From NCBI GenBank assembly GCA_036417435.1, contig CM070910.1, positions 80,894,784-80,958,783 on the forward strand: 64,000 nt of DNA, given 5' to 3'. The notes under the pieces are model-generated. The model ran no database searches. It was not told the DNA's origin and saw only the letters and a list, made by a program, of their open reading frames with translations. Of this stretch, positions 12,597 through 26,708 are shown in pieces. The translations under genes were made by a program, and so were the position numbers. Numbering within the stretch: position 1 is the stretch's first letter; each line of letters opens with the position of its first letter. The stretch is from Inia geoffrensis. Taxonomy: Eukaryota > Chordata > Mammalia > Artiodactyla > Iniidae.

Positions 12597-14332
12597 TTAG
12601 CTGAAGGATAACTCCCTTAAACGTGGAGATTTGGGACCCGTGGAATGGGAATCATGCACCATTACCTCAGAGGGTCTGCATTCCCTCACCAATAGTATCA
12701 GTCCCAAGTGTCCAGCCTTATCTCTCCCACAGCTGGTGATGTAGAGGTGGTAAATCCAAGATTTCTCGCAAGCCCTCAAGGACTTATTTAAGAATTTCTC
12801 TCTATTTCACAGTTCTTGTGCTTTCTTTTTCAAATTTATTTTTATAAGGGGATTTAGCTTATTTACACTGCTGTGTGTATGCTGCTGTACACAAGTGATT
12901 TTCTTATGGAGACCTATAAATGTATGGGTTTTAAGTTTCTTCACAGTCAGGCATATTCCTAGGTATGGAATATGGGGTGTTGAGTCGATTTGGTTGAGCG
13001 AGGAGTAGGTCTTGTCTAATATATATTTGTCTTATGGAATGGTATCTGTCCTAATGTCAATCTCTGGTTTTATGCAGCCTCCCCACTCTCCTTTGACCTT
13101 AAGCAAGCATAAATTTCTTTTGTAAATGTGAGACTCTGCTGTGTTTTGAAATGCAGTTTATGCGTAGTCGTGTTTCCATTCCCGGTATTAGTGATATCTT
13201 ATGATGTTTCTTTTTCTGTGTGACTTATTTCACTTAGAATCATCGTAACTAAATCCACTCATTATGCTGCTACTGGTCTGTGGCCATTGATTTCATTGTT
13301 GAGTGCTATTCCATTGTAGGGATGTACCACAACTTCTATATCCATTTTTCTCTTTCTGGGCTATTGAAGTTGTACCATAGTCAAGGTTCCCGTACACAGA
13401 GCAGCCCCAAACTTTGGTGTGGCTTTGTCTTTTTCATTTAAATTTTCCGAATCTATAGCACCATAAGTGGAAGTGCCCTAGGCTCTCTAGCTTGTTTTTT
13501 TCTTTGTTCCAGGAAACACAATCCACTTCTCCAGAGTGGCTGTTGGCAATTTACATCCCGCCCATCAGCATAACAAGGCTGCCGGTTCTCCATGGCCAGT
13601 CCTGCCTCTCTGGATTTTACATTTTTTTCGGAGGGCCCTTTTGATCGGTGGGAAGTGAGACTTCCTTGTAGTGCGGATTTCCATTGCAGGCTTGCTTGGT
13701 TGGCCAAAAAGGGCGTATGCGTTTTTTCCTGAATATATTCAGGAAAAAACGCATACGCCCTTTTTGGCCAAGTGCATCACTGTCGAACTGCTGCCTCTTT
13801 TCCTACGATTTCAGAGCAATTCTTATCTACCACCTGATATCTGTTTTCTGCAATTCTGTGTCGTGTTCAAGTCCTCTTCACAGTCTGCCTTCAATAAATT
13901 TTTGGATGATAGGGGTCATTTGGAACTCCGCAGGATTGTGAGTTACAGTGCCAAAAATCTCCTTTTCTCAACTCGCTTTCTTGTGAGCTGACCGCAAACC
14001 CGAATAATTGCTTCAGGCCCTAATCTCGTGCCGGCATGGCACGCTGAGCCTTTGGTGAATTCTTCTTCCTGTAGGGAAATCATCGTTCAATGTGCCCGTC
14101 CAAACACATCGAGTTAGCCGCTCATTGGTTCTCCTTATTCCTGCTCATCTTCCACAGAAATTGCAAACTGTGCCAAGCAAGAGGTCAAAGGCACTGACTC
14201 TCGAGTTGGGGAGAATGTTAATATCGCATCTGGAAAGGCGAACTCGAGTAACAGGGGGGGGAAATGGCGATGAATTTTAGAAATTTTGCCTGATCACTTC
14301 GTGGACCATATTCTGGGTTTTCCATGCATATT
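12597..14332. repeat. Satellite unit 8 (1,736 bp)
   Basis: The palindrome at 13700-13771 is perfect. The marker catggccagtcc near 13590 recurs only in unit 10. Confidence 0.95.
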
Positions 14333-16068
14333 TTAGCTGAAGGATAACTCCCTTAAACGTGGAGATTTGGGACCCGTGGAATGGGAATCATGCACCATTA
14401 CCTCAGAGGGTCTGCATTCCCTCACCAATAGTATCAGTCCCAAGTGTCCAGCCTTATCTCTCCCACAGCTGGTGATGTAGAGGTGGTAAATCCAAGATTT
14501 CTCGCAAGCCCTCAAGGACTTATTTAAGAATTTCTCTCTATTTCACAGTTCTTGTGCTTTCTTTTTCAAATTTATTTTTATAAGGAGATTTAGCTTATTT
14601 ACACTGCTGTGTGTATGCTGCTGTACACAAGTGATTTTCTTATGGAGACCTATAAATGTATGGGTTTTAAGTTTCTTCACAGTCAGGTATATTCCTAGGT
14701 ATGGAATATGGGGTGTTGAGTCGATTTGGTTGAGCGAGGAGTAGGTCTTGTCTAATATATATTTGTCTTATGGAATGGTATCTGTCCTAATGTCAATCTC
14801 TGGTTTTATGCAGCCTCCCCACTCTCCTTTGACCTTACGCAAGCATAAATTTCTTTTGTAAATGTGAGACTCTGCTGTGTTTTGAAATGCAGTTCATGGT
14901 TAGTCGTGTTTCCATTCCCGGTATTAGTGATATCTTATGATGTTTCTTTTTCTGTGTGACTTATTTCACTTAGAATCATCGTAACTAAATCCACTCATTA
15001 TGCTGCTACTGGTCTGTGGCCATTGATTTCATTGTTGAGTGATATTCCATTGTAGGGATGTACCACAACTTCTATATCCATTTTTCTCTTTCTGGGCTAT
15101 TGAAATTGTACCATAGTCAAGGTTCCCGTACACAGAGCAGCCCCAAACTTTGGTGTGGCTCTGTCTTTTTCATTTAAATTTTCCGAATCTATAGCACCAT
15201 AAGTGGAAGTGCCCTAGGCTCTCTAGCTTGTTTTTTTCTTTGTTCCAGGAAACACCGTCCACTTCTCCAGAGTGGCTGTTGGCAATTTACATCCCGCCCA
15301 TCAGCATAACAAGGCTGCCGGTTTTCCATGGCCTGTCCTGCCTCTCTGGATTTTACATTTTTTTCGGAGGGCCCTTTTGATCGGTGGGAAGTGAGACTTC
15401 CTTGTAGTGCGGATTTCCATTGCATGCTTGCTTGGTTGGCCCAAAAGGGCGTATGCGTTTTTTCCTGAATATATTCAGGAAAAAACGCATACGCCCTTTT
15501 TGGCCAAGTGCATCACTGTCGAACTGCTGCCTCTTTTCCTACGATTTCAGAGCAATTCTTATCTACCACCTGATATCTGTTTTCTGCAATTCTGTGTCGT
15601 GTTCAAGTCCTCTTCACAGTCTTCCTTCAATAAATTTTTGGATGATAGGGGTCATTTGGAACTCCGCAGGATTGTGAGTTACAGTGCCAAAAATCTCCTT
15701 TTCTCAACTCGCTTTCTTGTGAGCTGACCGCAAACCCGAATAATTGCTTCAGGCCCTAATCTCGTGCCGGCATGGCACGCTGAGCCTTTGGTGAATTCTT
15801 CTTCCTGTAGGGAAATCATCGTTCAATGTGCCCGTCCAAACACATCGAGTTAGCCGCTCATTGGTTCTCCTTATTCCTGCTCATCTTCCACAGAAATTGC
15901 AAACTGTGCCAAGCAAGAGGTCAAAGGCACTGACTCTCGAGTTGGGGAGAATGTTAATATCGCATCTGGAAAGGCGAACTCGAGTAACAGGGGGGTGAAA
16001 TGGCGATGAATTTTAGAAATTTTGCCTGATCACTTCGTGGACCATATTCTGGGTTTTCCATGCATATT
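14333..16068. repeat. Satellite unit 9 (1,736 bp)
   Basis: The palindrome is at 15436-15507, with C at 15442 breaking one pair as in units 3, 4 and 11. The marker aacaccgtcc near 15250 is shared with unit 11. Confidence 0.95.
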
Positions 16069-17804
16069 TTAGCTGAAGGATAACTCCCTTAAACGTGGAG
16101 ATTTGGGACCCGTGGAATGGGAATCATGCACCATTACCTCAGAGGGTCTGCATTCCCTCACCAATAGTATCAGTCCCAAGTGTCCAGCCTTATCTCTCCC
16201 ACAGCTGGTGATGTAGAGGTGGTAAATCCAAGATTTCTCGCAAGCCCTCAAGGACTTATTTAAGAATTTCTCTCTATTTCACAGTTCTTGTGCTTTCTTT
16301 TTCAAATTTATTTTTATAAGGGGATTTAGCTTATTTACACTGCTGTGTGTATGCTGCTGTACACAAGTGATTTTCTTATGGAGACCTATAAATGTATGGG
16401 TTTTAAGTTTCTTCACAGTCAGGCATATTCCTAGGTATGGAATATGGGGTGTTGAGTCGATTTGGTTGAGCGAGGAGTAGGTCTTGTCTAATATATATTT
16501 GTCTTATGGAATGGTATCTGTCCTAATGTCAATCTCTGGTTTTATGCAGCCTCCCCACTCTCCTTTGACCTTAAGCAAGCATAAATTTCTTTTGTAAATG
16601 TGAGACTCTGCTGTGTTTTGAAATGCAGTTTATGCGTAGTCGTGTTTCCATTCCCGGTATTAGTGATATCTTATGATGTTTCTTTTTCTGTGTGACTTAT
16701 TTCACTTAGAATCATCGTAACTAAATCCACTCATTATGCTGCTACTGGTCTGTGGCCATTGATTTCATTGTTGAGTGCTATTCCATTGTAGGGATGTACC
16801 ACAACTTCTATATCCATTTTTCTCTTTCTGGGCTATTGAAGTTGTACCATAGTCAAGGTTCCCGTACACAGAGCAGCCCCAAACTTTGGTGTGGCTTTGT
16901 CTTTTTCATTTAAATTTTCCGAATCTATAGCACCATAAGTGGAAGTGCCCTAGGCTCTCTAGCTTGTTTTTTTCTTTGTTCCAGGAAACACAATCCACTT
17001 CTCCAGAGTGGCTGTTGGCAATTTACATCCCGCCCATCAGCATAACAAGGCTGCCGGTTCTCCATGGCCAGTCCTGCCTCTCTGGATTTTACATTTTTTT
17101 CGGAGGGCCCTTTTGATCGGTGGGAAGTGAGACTTCCTTGTAGTGCGGATTTCCATTGCAGGCTTGCTTGGTTGGCCAAAAAGGGCGTATGCGTTTTTTC
17201 CTGAATATATTCAGGAAAAAACGCATACGCCCTTTTTGGCCAAGTGCATCACTGTCGAACTGCTGCCTCTTTTCCTACGATTTCAGAGCAATTCTTATCT
17301 ACCACCTGATATCTGTTTTCTGCAATTCTGTGTCGTGTTCAAGTCCTCTTCACAGTCTGCCTTCAATAAATTTTTGGATGATAGGGGTCATTTGGAACTC
17401 CGCAGGATTGTGAGTTACAGTGCCAAAAATCTCCTTTTCTCAACTCGCTTTCTTGTGAGCTGACCGCAAACCCGAATAATTGCTTCAGGCCCTAATCTCG
17501 TGCCGGCATGGCACGCTGAGCCTTTGGTGAATTCTTCTTCCTGTAGGGAAATCATCGTTCAATGTGCCCGTCCAAACACATCGAGTTAGCCGCTCATTGG
17601 TTCTCCTTATTCCTGCTCATCTTCCACAGAAATTGCAAACTGTGCCAAGCAAGAGGTCAAAGGCACTGACTCTCGAGTTGGGGAGAATGTTAATATCGCA
17701 TCTGGAAAGGCGAACTCGAGTAACAGGGGGGGGAAATGGCGATGAATTTTAGAAATTTTGCCTGATCACTTCGTGGACCATATTCTGGGTTTTCCATGCA
17801 TATT
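16069..17804. repeat. Satellite unit 10 (1,736 bp), copy of unit 8
   Basis: The palindrome at 17172-17243 is perfect. Same sequence as unit 8 at offset 3,472 in every stretch compared. Confidence 0.95.
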
Positions 17805-19538
17805 TTAGCTGAAGGATAACTCCCTTAAACGTGGAGATTTGGGACCCGTGGAATGGGAATCATGCACCATTACCTCAGAGGGTCTGCATTCCCTCACCAA
17901 TAGTATCAGTCCCAAGTGTCCAGCCTTATCTCTCCCACAGCTGGTGATGTAGAGGTGGTAAATCCAAGATTTCTCGCAAGCCCTCAAGGACTTATTTAAG
18001 AATTTCTCTCTATTTCACAGTTCTTGTGCTTTCTTTTTCAAATTTATTTTTATAAGGAGATTTAGCTTATTTACACTGCTGTGTGTATGCTGCTGTACAC
18101 AAGTGATTTTCTTATGGAGACCTATAAATGTATGGGTTTTAAGTTTCTTCACAGTCAGGTATATTCCTAGGTATGGAATATGGGGTGTTGAGTCGATTTG
18201 GTTGAGCGAGGAGTAGGTCTTGTCTAATATATATTTGTCTTATGGAATGGTATCTGTCCTAATGTCAATCTCTGGTTTTATGCAGCCTCCCCACTCTCCT
18301 TTGACCTTACGCAAGCATAAATTTCTTTTGTAAATGTGAGACTCTGCTGTGTTTTGAAATGCAGTTCATGGTTAGTCGTGTTTCCATTCCCGGTATTAGT
18401 GATATCTTATGATGTTTCTTTTTCTGTGTGACTTATTTCACTTAGAATCATCGTAACTAAATCCACTCATTATGCTGCTACTGGTCTGTGGCCATTGATT
18501 TCATTGTTGAGTGATATTCCATTGTAGGGATGTACCACAACTTCTATATCCATTTTTCTCTTTCTGGGCTATTGAAATTGTACCATAGTCAAGGTTCCCG
18601 TACACAGAGCAGCCCCAAACTTTGGTGTGGCTCTGTCTTTTTCATTTAAATTTTCCGAATCTATAGCACCATAAGTGGAAGTGCCCTAGGCTCTCTAGCT
18701 TGTTTTTTTCTTTGTTCCAGGAAACACCGTCCACTTCTCCAGAGTGGCTGTTGGCAATTTACATCCCGCCCATCAGCATAACAAGGCTGCCGGTTTTCCA
18801 TGGCCTGTCCTGCCTCTCTGGATTTTACATTTTTTTCGGAGGGCCCTTTTGATCGGTGGGAAGTGAGACTTCCTTGTAGTGCGGATTTCCATTGCATGCT
18901 TGCTTGGTTGGCCCAAAAGGGCGTATGCGTTTTTTCCTGAATATATTCAGGAAAAAACGCATACGCCCTTTTTGGCCAAGTGCATCACTGTCGAACTGCT
19001 GCCTCTTTTCCTACGATTTCAGAGCAATTCTTATCTACCACCTGATATCTGTTTTCTGCAATTCTGTGTCGTGTTCAAGTCCTCTTCACAGTCTTCCTTC
19101 AATAAATTTTTGGATGATAGGGGTCATTTGGAACTCCGCAGGATTGTGAGTTACAGTGCCAAAAATCTCCTTTTCTCAACTCGCTTTCTTGTGAGCTGAC
19201 CGCAAACCCGAATAATTGCTTCAGGCCCTAATCTCGTGCCGGCATGGCACGCTGAGCCTTTGGTGAATTCTTCTTCCTGTAGGGAAATCATCGTTCAATG
19301 TGCCCGTCCAAACACATCGAGTTAGCCGCTCATTGGTTCTCCTTATTCCTGCTCATCTTCCACAGAAATTGCAAACTGTGCCAAGCAAGAGGTCAAAGGC
19401 ACTGACTCTCGAATTGGGGAGAATGTTAATATCGCATCTGGAAAGGCGAACTCGAGTAACGGGGGTGAAATGGCGATGAATTTTAGAAATTTTGCCTGAT
19501 CACTTCGTGGACCATATTCTGGGTTTTCCATGCATATT
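17805..19538. repeat. Satellite unit 11 (1,734 bp), copy of unit 9
   Basis: The palindrome is at 18908-18979, with C at 18914. It follows unit 9 until about 19,407, then diverges (cgaattgggg and a shortened G tract, aacgggggtg). Confidence 0.95.
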
Positions 19539-21274
19539 TTAGCTGAAGGATAACTCCCTTAAACGTGGAGATTTGGGACCCGTGGAATGGGAATCATGCA
19601 CCATTACCTCAGAGGGTCTGCATTCCCTCACCAATAATATCATTCCCAACTGTCCAGCCTTATCTCTCCCACAGCTGGTGATGTAGAGGTGGTAAATCCA
19701 AGATTTCTCGCAAGCCCTCAAGGACTTATTTAAGAATTTCTCTCTATTTCACAGTCCTTGTGCTTTCTTTTTCGAATTTATTTTTATAAGGGGATTTAGC
19801 TTATTTACACTGCTGTGTGTATGCTGCTGTACACAAGTGATTTTCTTATGGAGACCTATAAATGAATGGGTTTTAAGTTTCTTCACAGTCAGGTATATTC
19901 CTAGGTATGGAATATGGGGTGTTGAGTCGATTTGGTTGAGCGAGGAGTAGGTCTTGTCTAATATATATTTGTCTTATGGAATGGTATCTGTCCTAATGTC
20001 AATCTCTGGTTTTATGCAGCCTCCCCACTCTCCTTTGAGCTTAAGCAAGCATAAATTTCTTTTGTAAATGTGAGACTCTGCTGTGTTTTGAAATGCAGTT
20101 CATGCGTAGTCGTGTTTCCATTCCCGGTATTAGTGATATCTTATGATGTTTCTTTTTCTGTGTGACTTATTTCACTTAGAATCATCGTAACTAAATCCAC
20201 TCATTATGCTGCTACTGGTCTGTGGCCATTGATTTCATTGTTGAGTGATATTCCATTGTAGGGATGTACCACAACTTCTATATCCATTTTTCTCTTTCTG
20301 GGCTATTGAAGTTGTACCATAGTCAAGGTTCCCGTACACAGAGCAGCCCCAAACTTTGGTGTGGCTTTGTCTTTTTCATTTAAATTTTCCGAATCTATAG
20401 CACCATAAGTGGAAGTGCCCTAGGCTCTCTAGCTTGGTTTTTTCTTTGTTCCAGGAAACACCATCCACTTCTCCAGAGTGGCTGTTGGCAATTTACATCC
20501 CGCCCATCAGCATAACAAGGCTGCCGGTTTTCCATGGCTTGTCCTGCCTCTCTGGATTTTACATTTTTTTCGGAGGGCCCTTTTGATCGGTGGGAAGTGA
20601 GACTTCCTTGTAGTGCGGATTTCCATTGCAGGCTTGCTTGGTTGGCCAAAAAGGGCGTATGCGTTTTTTCCTGAATATATTCAGGAAAAAACGCATACGC
20701 CCTTTTTGGCCAAGTGCATCACTGTCGAACTGCTGCCTCTTTTCCTACGATTTCAGAGCAATTCTTATCTACCACCTGATATCTGTTTTCTGCAATTCTG
20801 TGTCGTGTTCAAGTCCTCTTCACAGTCTTCCTTCAATAAATTTTTGGATGATAGGGGTCATTTGGAACTCCGCAGGATTGTGAGTTACAGTGCCAAAAAT
20901 CTCCTTTTCTCAACTCGCTTTTTTTTGAGCTGACCGCAAACCCGAATAATTGCTTCAGGCCCTAATCTCGTGCCGGCATGGCACGCTGAGCCTTTGGTGA
21001 ATTCTTCTTCCTGTAGGGAAATCATCGTTCAATGTGCCCGTCCAAACACATCGAGTTAGCCGCTCATTGGTTCTCCTTATTCCTGCTCATCTTCCACAGA
21101 AATTGCAAACTGTGCCAAGCAAGAGGTCAAAGGCACTGACTCTCGAGTTGGGGAGAATGTTAATATCGCATCTGGAAAGGCGAACTCGAGTAACAGGGGG
21201 GTGAAATGGCGATGAATTTTAGAAATTTTGCCTGATCACTTCGTGGACCATATTCTGGGTTTTCCATGCATATT
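19539..21274. repeat. Satellite unit 12 (1,736 bp)
   Basis: The palindrome at 20642-20713 is perfect. Local changes are caataatatcattcc near 19632 and a lengthened T run (gctttttttt) near 20917. Confidence 0.95.
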
Positions 21275-23010
21275 TTAGCTGAAGGATAACTCCCTTAAAC
21301 GTGGAGATTTGGGACCCGTGGAATTGGAATCATGCACCATTACCTCAGAGGGTCTGCATTCCCTCACCAATAGTATCAGTCCCAAGTGTCCAGCCTTATC
21401 TCTCCCACAGCTGGTGATGTAGAGGTGGTAAATCCAAGATTTCTCGCAAGCCCTCAAGGACTTATTTAAGAATTTCTCTCTATTTCACAGTTCTTGTGCT
21501 TTCTTTTTCAAATTTATTTTTATAAGGAGATTTAGCTTATTTACACTGCTGTGTGTATGCTGCTGTACACAAGTGATTTTCTTATGGAGACCTATAAATG
21601 TATGGGTTTTAAGTTTCTTCACAGTCAGGTATATTCCTAGGTATGGAATATGGGGTGTTGAGTCGATTTGGTTGAGAGAGGAGTAGGTCTTGTCTAATAT
21701 ATATTTGTCTTATGGAATGGTATCTGTCCTAATGTCAATCTCTGGTTTTATGCAGCCTCCCCACTCTCCTTTGACCTTACGCAAGCATAAATTTCTTTTG
21801 TAAATGTGAGACTCTGCTGTGTTTTGAAATGCAGTTCATGGTTAGTCGTGTTTCCATTCCCGGTATTAGTGATATCTTATGATGTTTCTTTTTCTGTGTG
21901 ACTTATTTCACTTAGAATCATCGTAACTAAATCCACTCATTATGCTGCTACTGGTCTGTGGCCATTGATTTCATTGTTGAGTGATATTCCATTGTAGGGA
22001 TGTACCACAACTTCTATATCCATTTTTCTCTTTCTGGGCTATTGAAGTTGTACCATAGTCAAGGTTCCCGTACACAGAGCAGCCCCAAACTTTGGTGTGG
22101 CTCTGTCTTTTTCATTTAAATTTTCCGAATCTATAGCACCATAAGTGGAAGTGCCCTAGGCTCTCTAGCTTGGTTTTTTCTTTGTTCCAGGAAACACCAT
22201 CCACTTCTCCAGAGTGGCTGTTGGCAATTTACATCCCGCCCATCAGCATAACAAGGCTGCCGGTTTTCCATGGCCTGTCCTGACTCTCTGGATTTTACAT
22301 TTTTTTCGGAGAGCCCTTTTGATCGGTGGGAAGTGAGACTTCCTTGTAGTGCGGATTTCCATTGCAGGCTTGCTTGGTTGGCCAAAAAGGGCGTATGCGT
22401 TTTTTCCTGAATATATTCAGGAAAAAACGCATACGCCCTTTTTGGCCAAGTGCATCACTGTCGAACTGCTGCCTCTTTTCCTACGATTTCAGAGCAATTC
22501 TTATCTACCACCTGATATCTGTTTTCTGCAATTCTGTGTCGTGTTCAAGTCCTCTTCACAGTCTGCCTTCAATAAATTTTTGGATGATAGGGGTCATTTG
22601 GAACTCCGCAGGATTGTGAGTTACAGTGCCAAAAATCTCCTTTTCTCAACTCGCTTTCTTGTGAGCTGACCGCAAACCCGAATAATTGCTTCAGGCCCTA
22701 ATCTCGTGCCGGCATGGCACGCTGAGCCTTTGGTGAATTCTTCTTCCTGTAGGGAAATCATCGTTCAATGTGCCCGTCCAAACACATCGAGTTAGCCGCT
22801 CATTGGTTCTCCTTATTCCTGCTCATCTTCCACAGAAATTGCAAACTGTGCCAAGCAAGAGGTCAAAGGCACTGACTCTCGAGTTGGGGAGAATGTTAAT
22901 ATCGCATCTGGAAAGGCGAACTCGAGTAACAGGGGGGTGAAATGGCGATGAATTTTAGAAATTTTGCCTGATCACTTCGTGGACCATATTCTGGGTTTTC
23001 CATGCATATT
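21275..23010. repeat. Satellite unit 13 (1,736 bp)
   Basis: The palindrome at 22378-22449 is perfect. It carries gaattggaatc like units 6 and 7, plus ttacgcaagc and tcatggttagtc like units 3, 4, 9 and 11, so it looks mosaic. Confidence 0.95.
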
Positions 23011-24745
23011 TTAGCTGAAGGATAACTCCCTTAAACGTGGAGATTTGGGACCCGTGGAATGGGAATCATGCACCATTACCTCAGAGGGTCTGCATTCCCT
23101 CACCAATAGTATCAGTCCCAAGTGTCCAGCCTTATCTCTCCCACAGCTGGTGATGTAGAGGTGGTAAATCCAAGATTTCTCGCAAGCCCTCAAGGACTTA
23201 TTTAAGAATTTCTCTCTATTTCACAGTTCTTGTGCTTTCTTTTTCAAATTTATTTTTATAAGGGGATTTAGCTTATTTACACTGCTGTGTGTATGCTGCT
23301 GTACACAAGTGATTTTCTTATGGAGACCTATAAATGTATGGGTTTTAAGTTTCTTCACAGTCAGGCATATTCCTAGGTATGGAATATGGGGTGTTGAGTC
23401 GATTTGGTTGAGCGAGGAGTAGGTCTTGTCTAATATATATTTGTCTTATGGAATGGTATCTGTCCTAATGTCAATCTCTGGTTTTATGCAGCCTCCCCAC
23501 TCTCCTTTGACCTTAAGCAAGCATAAATTTCTTTTGTAAATGTGAGACTCTGCTGTGTTTTGAAATGCAGTTTATGCGTAGTCGTGTTTCCATTCCCGAT
23601 ATTAGTGATATCTTATGATGTTTCTTTTTCTGTGTGACTTATTTCACTTAGAATCATCGTAACTAAATCCACTCATTATGCTGCTACTGGTCTGTGGCCA
23701 TTGATTTCATTGTTGAGTGCTATTCCATTGTAGGGATGTACCACAACTTCTATATCCATTTTTCTCTTTCTGGGCTATTGAAGTTGTACCATAGTCAAGG
23801 TTCCCGTACACAGAGCAGCCCCAAACTTTGGTGTGGCTTTGTCTTTTTCATTTAAATTTTCCGAATCTATAGCACCATAAGTGGAAGTGCCCTAGGCTCT
23901 CTAGCTTTTTTTTTCTTTGTTCCAGGAAACACAATCCACTTCTCCAGAGTGGCTGTTGGCAATTTACATCCTGCCCATCAGCATAACAAGGCTGCCGGTT
24001 CTCCATGGCCTGTCCTGCCTCTCTGGATTTTACATTTTTTTCGGAGGGCCCTTTTGATCGGTGGGAAGTGAGACTTCCTTGTAGTGCGGATTTCCATTGC
24101 AGGCTTGCTTGGTTGGCCAAAAAGGGCGTATGCGTTTTTTCCTGAATATATTCAGGAAAAAACGCATACGCCCTTTTTGGCCAAGTGCATCACTGTCGAA
24201 CTGCTGCCTCTTTTCCTACGATTTCAGAGCAATTCTTATCTACCTCCTGATATCTGTTTTCTGCAATTCTGTGTCGTGTTCAAGTCCTCTTCACAGTCTT
24301 CCTTCAATAAATTTTTGGATGATAGGGGTCATTTGGAACTCCGCAGGATTGTGAGTTACAGTGCCAAAAATCTCCTTTTCTCAACTCGCTTTCTTGTGAG
24401 CTGACCGCAAACCCGAATAATTCCTTCAGGCCCTAATCTCGTGCCGGCATGGCACGCTGAGCCTTTGGTGAATTCTTCTTCCTGTAGGGAAATCATCGTT
24501 CAATGTGCCCGTCCAAACACATCGAGTTAGCCGCTCATTGGTTCTCCTTATTCCTGCTCATCTTCCACAGAAATTGCAAACTGTGCCAAGCAAGAGGTCA
24601 AAGGCACTGACTCTCGAGTTGGGGAGAATGTTAATATCGCATCTGGAAAGGCGAACTCGAGTAACAGGGGGGGGAAATGGCGATGAATTTTAGAAATTTT
24701 GCCTGATCACTTCGTGGACCATATTCAGGGTTTTCCATGCATATT
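23011..24745. repeat. Satellite unit 14 (1,735 bp)
   Basis: The palindrome at 24113-24184 is perfect. One base is lost in the T-rich run near 23910, which shifts the end of the ORF2 remnant. Confidence 0.95.
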
Positions 24746-26482
24746 TTAGCTGAAGGATAACTCCCTTAAACGTGGAGATTTGGGACCCGTGGAATGGGAA
24801 TCATGCACCATTACCTCAGAGGGTCTGCATTCCCTCACCAATAGTATCAGTCCCAAGTGTCCAGCCTTATCTCTCCCACAGCTGGTGATGTAGAGGTGGT
24901 AAATCCAAGATTTCTCGCAAGCCCTCAAGGACTTATTTAAGAATTTCTCTCTATTTCACAGTTCTTGTGCTTTCTTTTTCAAATTTATTTTTATAAGGAG
25001 ATTTAGCTTATTTACACTGCTGTGTGTATGCTGCTGTACACAAGTGATTTTCTTATGGAGACCTATAAATGTATGGGTTTTAAGTTTCTTCACAGTCAGA
25101 TATATTCCTAGGTATGGAATATGGGGTGTTGAGTCGATTTGGTTGAGCGAGGAGTAGGTCTTGTCTAATATATATTTGTCTTATGGAATGGTATCTGTCC
25201 TAATGTCAATCTCTGGTTTTATGCAGCCTCCCCACTCTCCTTTGACCATAAGCAAGCATAAATTTCTTTTGTAAATGTGAGACTCTGCTGTGTTTTGAAA
25301 TGCAGTTCATGCGTAGTCGTGTTTCCATTCCCGGTATTAGTGATATCTTATGATGTTTCTTTTTCTGTGTGACTTATTTCACTTAGAATCATCGTAACTA
25401 AATCCACTCATTATGCTGCTACTGGTCTGTGGCCATTGATTTCATTGTTGAGTGCTATTCCATTGTAGGGATGTACCACAACTTCTATATCCATTTTTCT
25501 CTTTCTGGGCTATTGAAATTGTACCATAGTCAAGGTTCCCGTACACAGAGCAGCCCCAAACTTTGGTGTGGCTCTGTCTTTTTCATTTAAATTTTCCGAA
25601 TCTATAGCACCATAAGTGGAAGTGCCCTAGGCTCTCTAGCTTGGTTTTTTCTTTGTTCCAGGAAACACCATCCACTTCTCCAGAGTGGCTGTTGGCAATT
25701 TACATCCCGCCCATCAGCATAACAAGGCTGCCGGTTCTCCATGGCCTGTCCTGCCTCTCTGGATTTTACATTTTTTTCGGAGGGCCCTTTTGATCGGTGG
25801 GAAGTGAGACTTCCTTGTAGTGCGGATTTCCATTGCAGGCTTGCTTGGTTGGCCAAAAAGGGCGTATGCGTTTTTTCCTGAATATATTCAGGAAAAAACG
25901 CATACGCCCTTTTTGGCCAAGTGCATCACTGTCGAACTGCTGCCTCTTTTCCTACGATTTCAGAGCAATTCTTATCTACCACCTGATATCTGTTTTCTGC
26001 AATTCTGTGTCGTGTTCAAGTCCTCTTCACAGTCTTCCTTCAATAAATTTTTGGATGATAGGGGTCATTTGGAACTCCGCAGGATTGTGAGTTACAGTGC
26101 CAAAAATCTCCTTTTCTCAACTCGCTTTCTTGTGAGCTGACCGCAAACCCGAATAATTGCTTCAGGCCCTAATCTCGTGCCGGCATGGCACGCTGAGCCT
26201 TTGGTGAATTCTTCTTCCTGTAGGGAAATCATCGTTCAATGTGCCCGTCCAAACACATCGAGTTAGCCGCTCATTGGTTCTCCTTATTCCTGCTCATCTT
26301 CCACAGAAATTGCAAACTGTGCCAAGCAAGAGGTCAAAGGCACTGACTCTCGAATTGGGGAGAATGTTAATATCGCATCTGGAAAGGCGAACTCGAGTAA
26401 CAGGGGGGGGGAAATGGCGATGAATTTTAGAAATTTTGCCTGATCACTTCGTGGACCATATTCTGGGTTTTCCATGCATATT
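24746..26482. repeat. Satellite unit 15 (1,737 bp)
   Basis: The palindrome at 25849-25920 is perfect. A 9-base G tract at 26403-26411 accounts for the extra base. Confidence 0.95.
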
Positions 26483-26708
26483 TTAGCTGAAGGATAACTC
26501 CCTTAAACGTGGAGATTTGGGACCCGTGGAATGGGAATCATGCACCATTACCTCAGAGGGTCTGCATTCCCTCACCAATAGTATCAGTCCCAAGTGTCCA
26601 GCCTTATCTCTCCCACAGCTGGTGATGTAGAGGTGGTAAATCCAAGATTTCTCGCAAGCCCTCAAGGACTTATTTAAGAATTTCTCTCTATTTCACAGTT
26701 CTTGTGCT

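Larger units (their letters stand above)
12150..19407. repeat. Recent two-unit duplication (3,472-bp offset)
   Basis: About 12,150-15,935 recurs at about 15,622-19,407. Units 8 and 9, which differ from each other (perfect versus broken palindrome, catggccagtcc versus catggcctgtcc, cacaatcc versus caccgtcc), recur in the same order as units 10 and 11. This is a two-unit higher-order repeat present twice. Confidence 0.85.
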
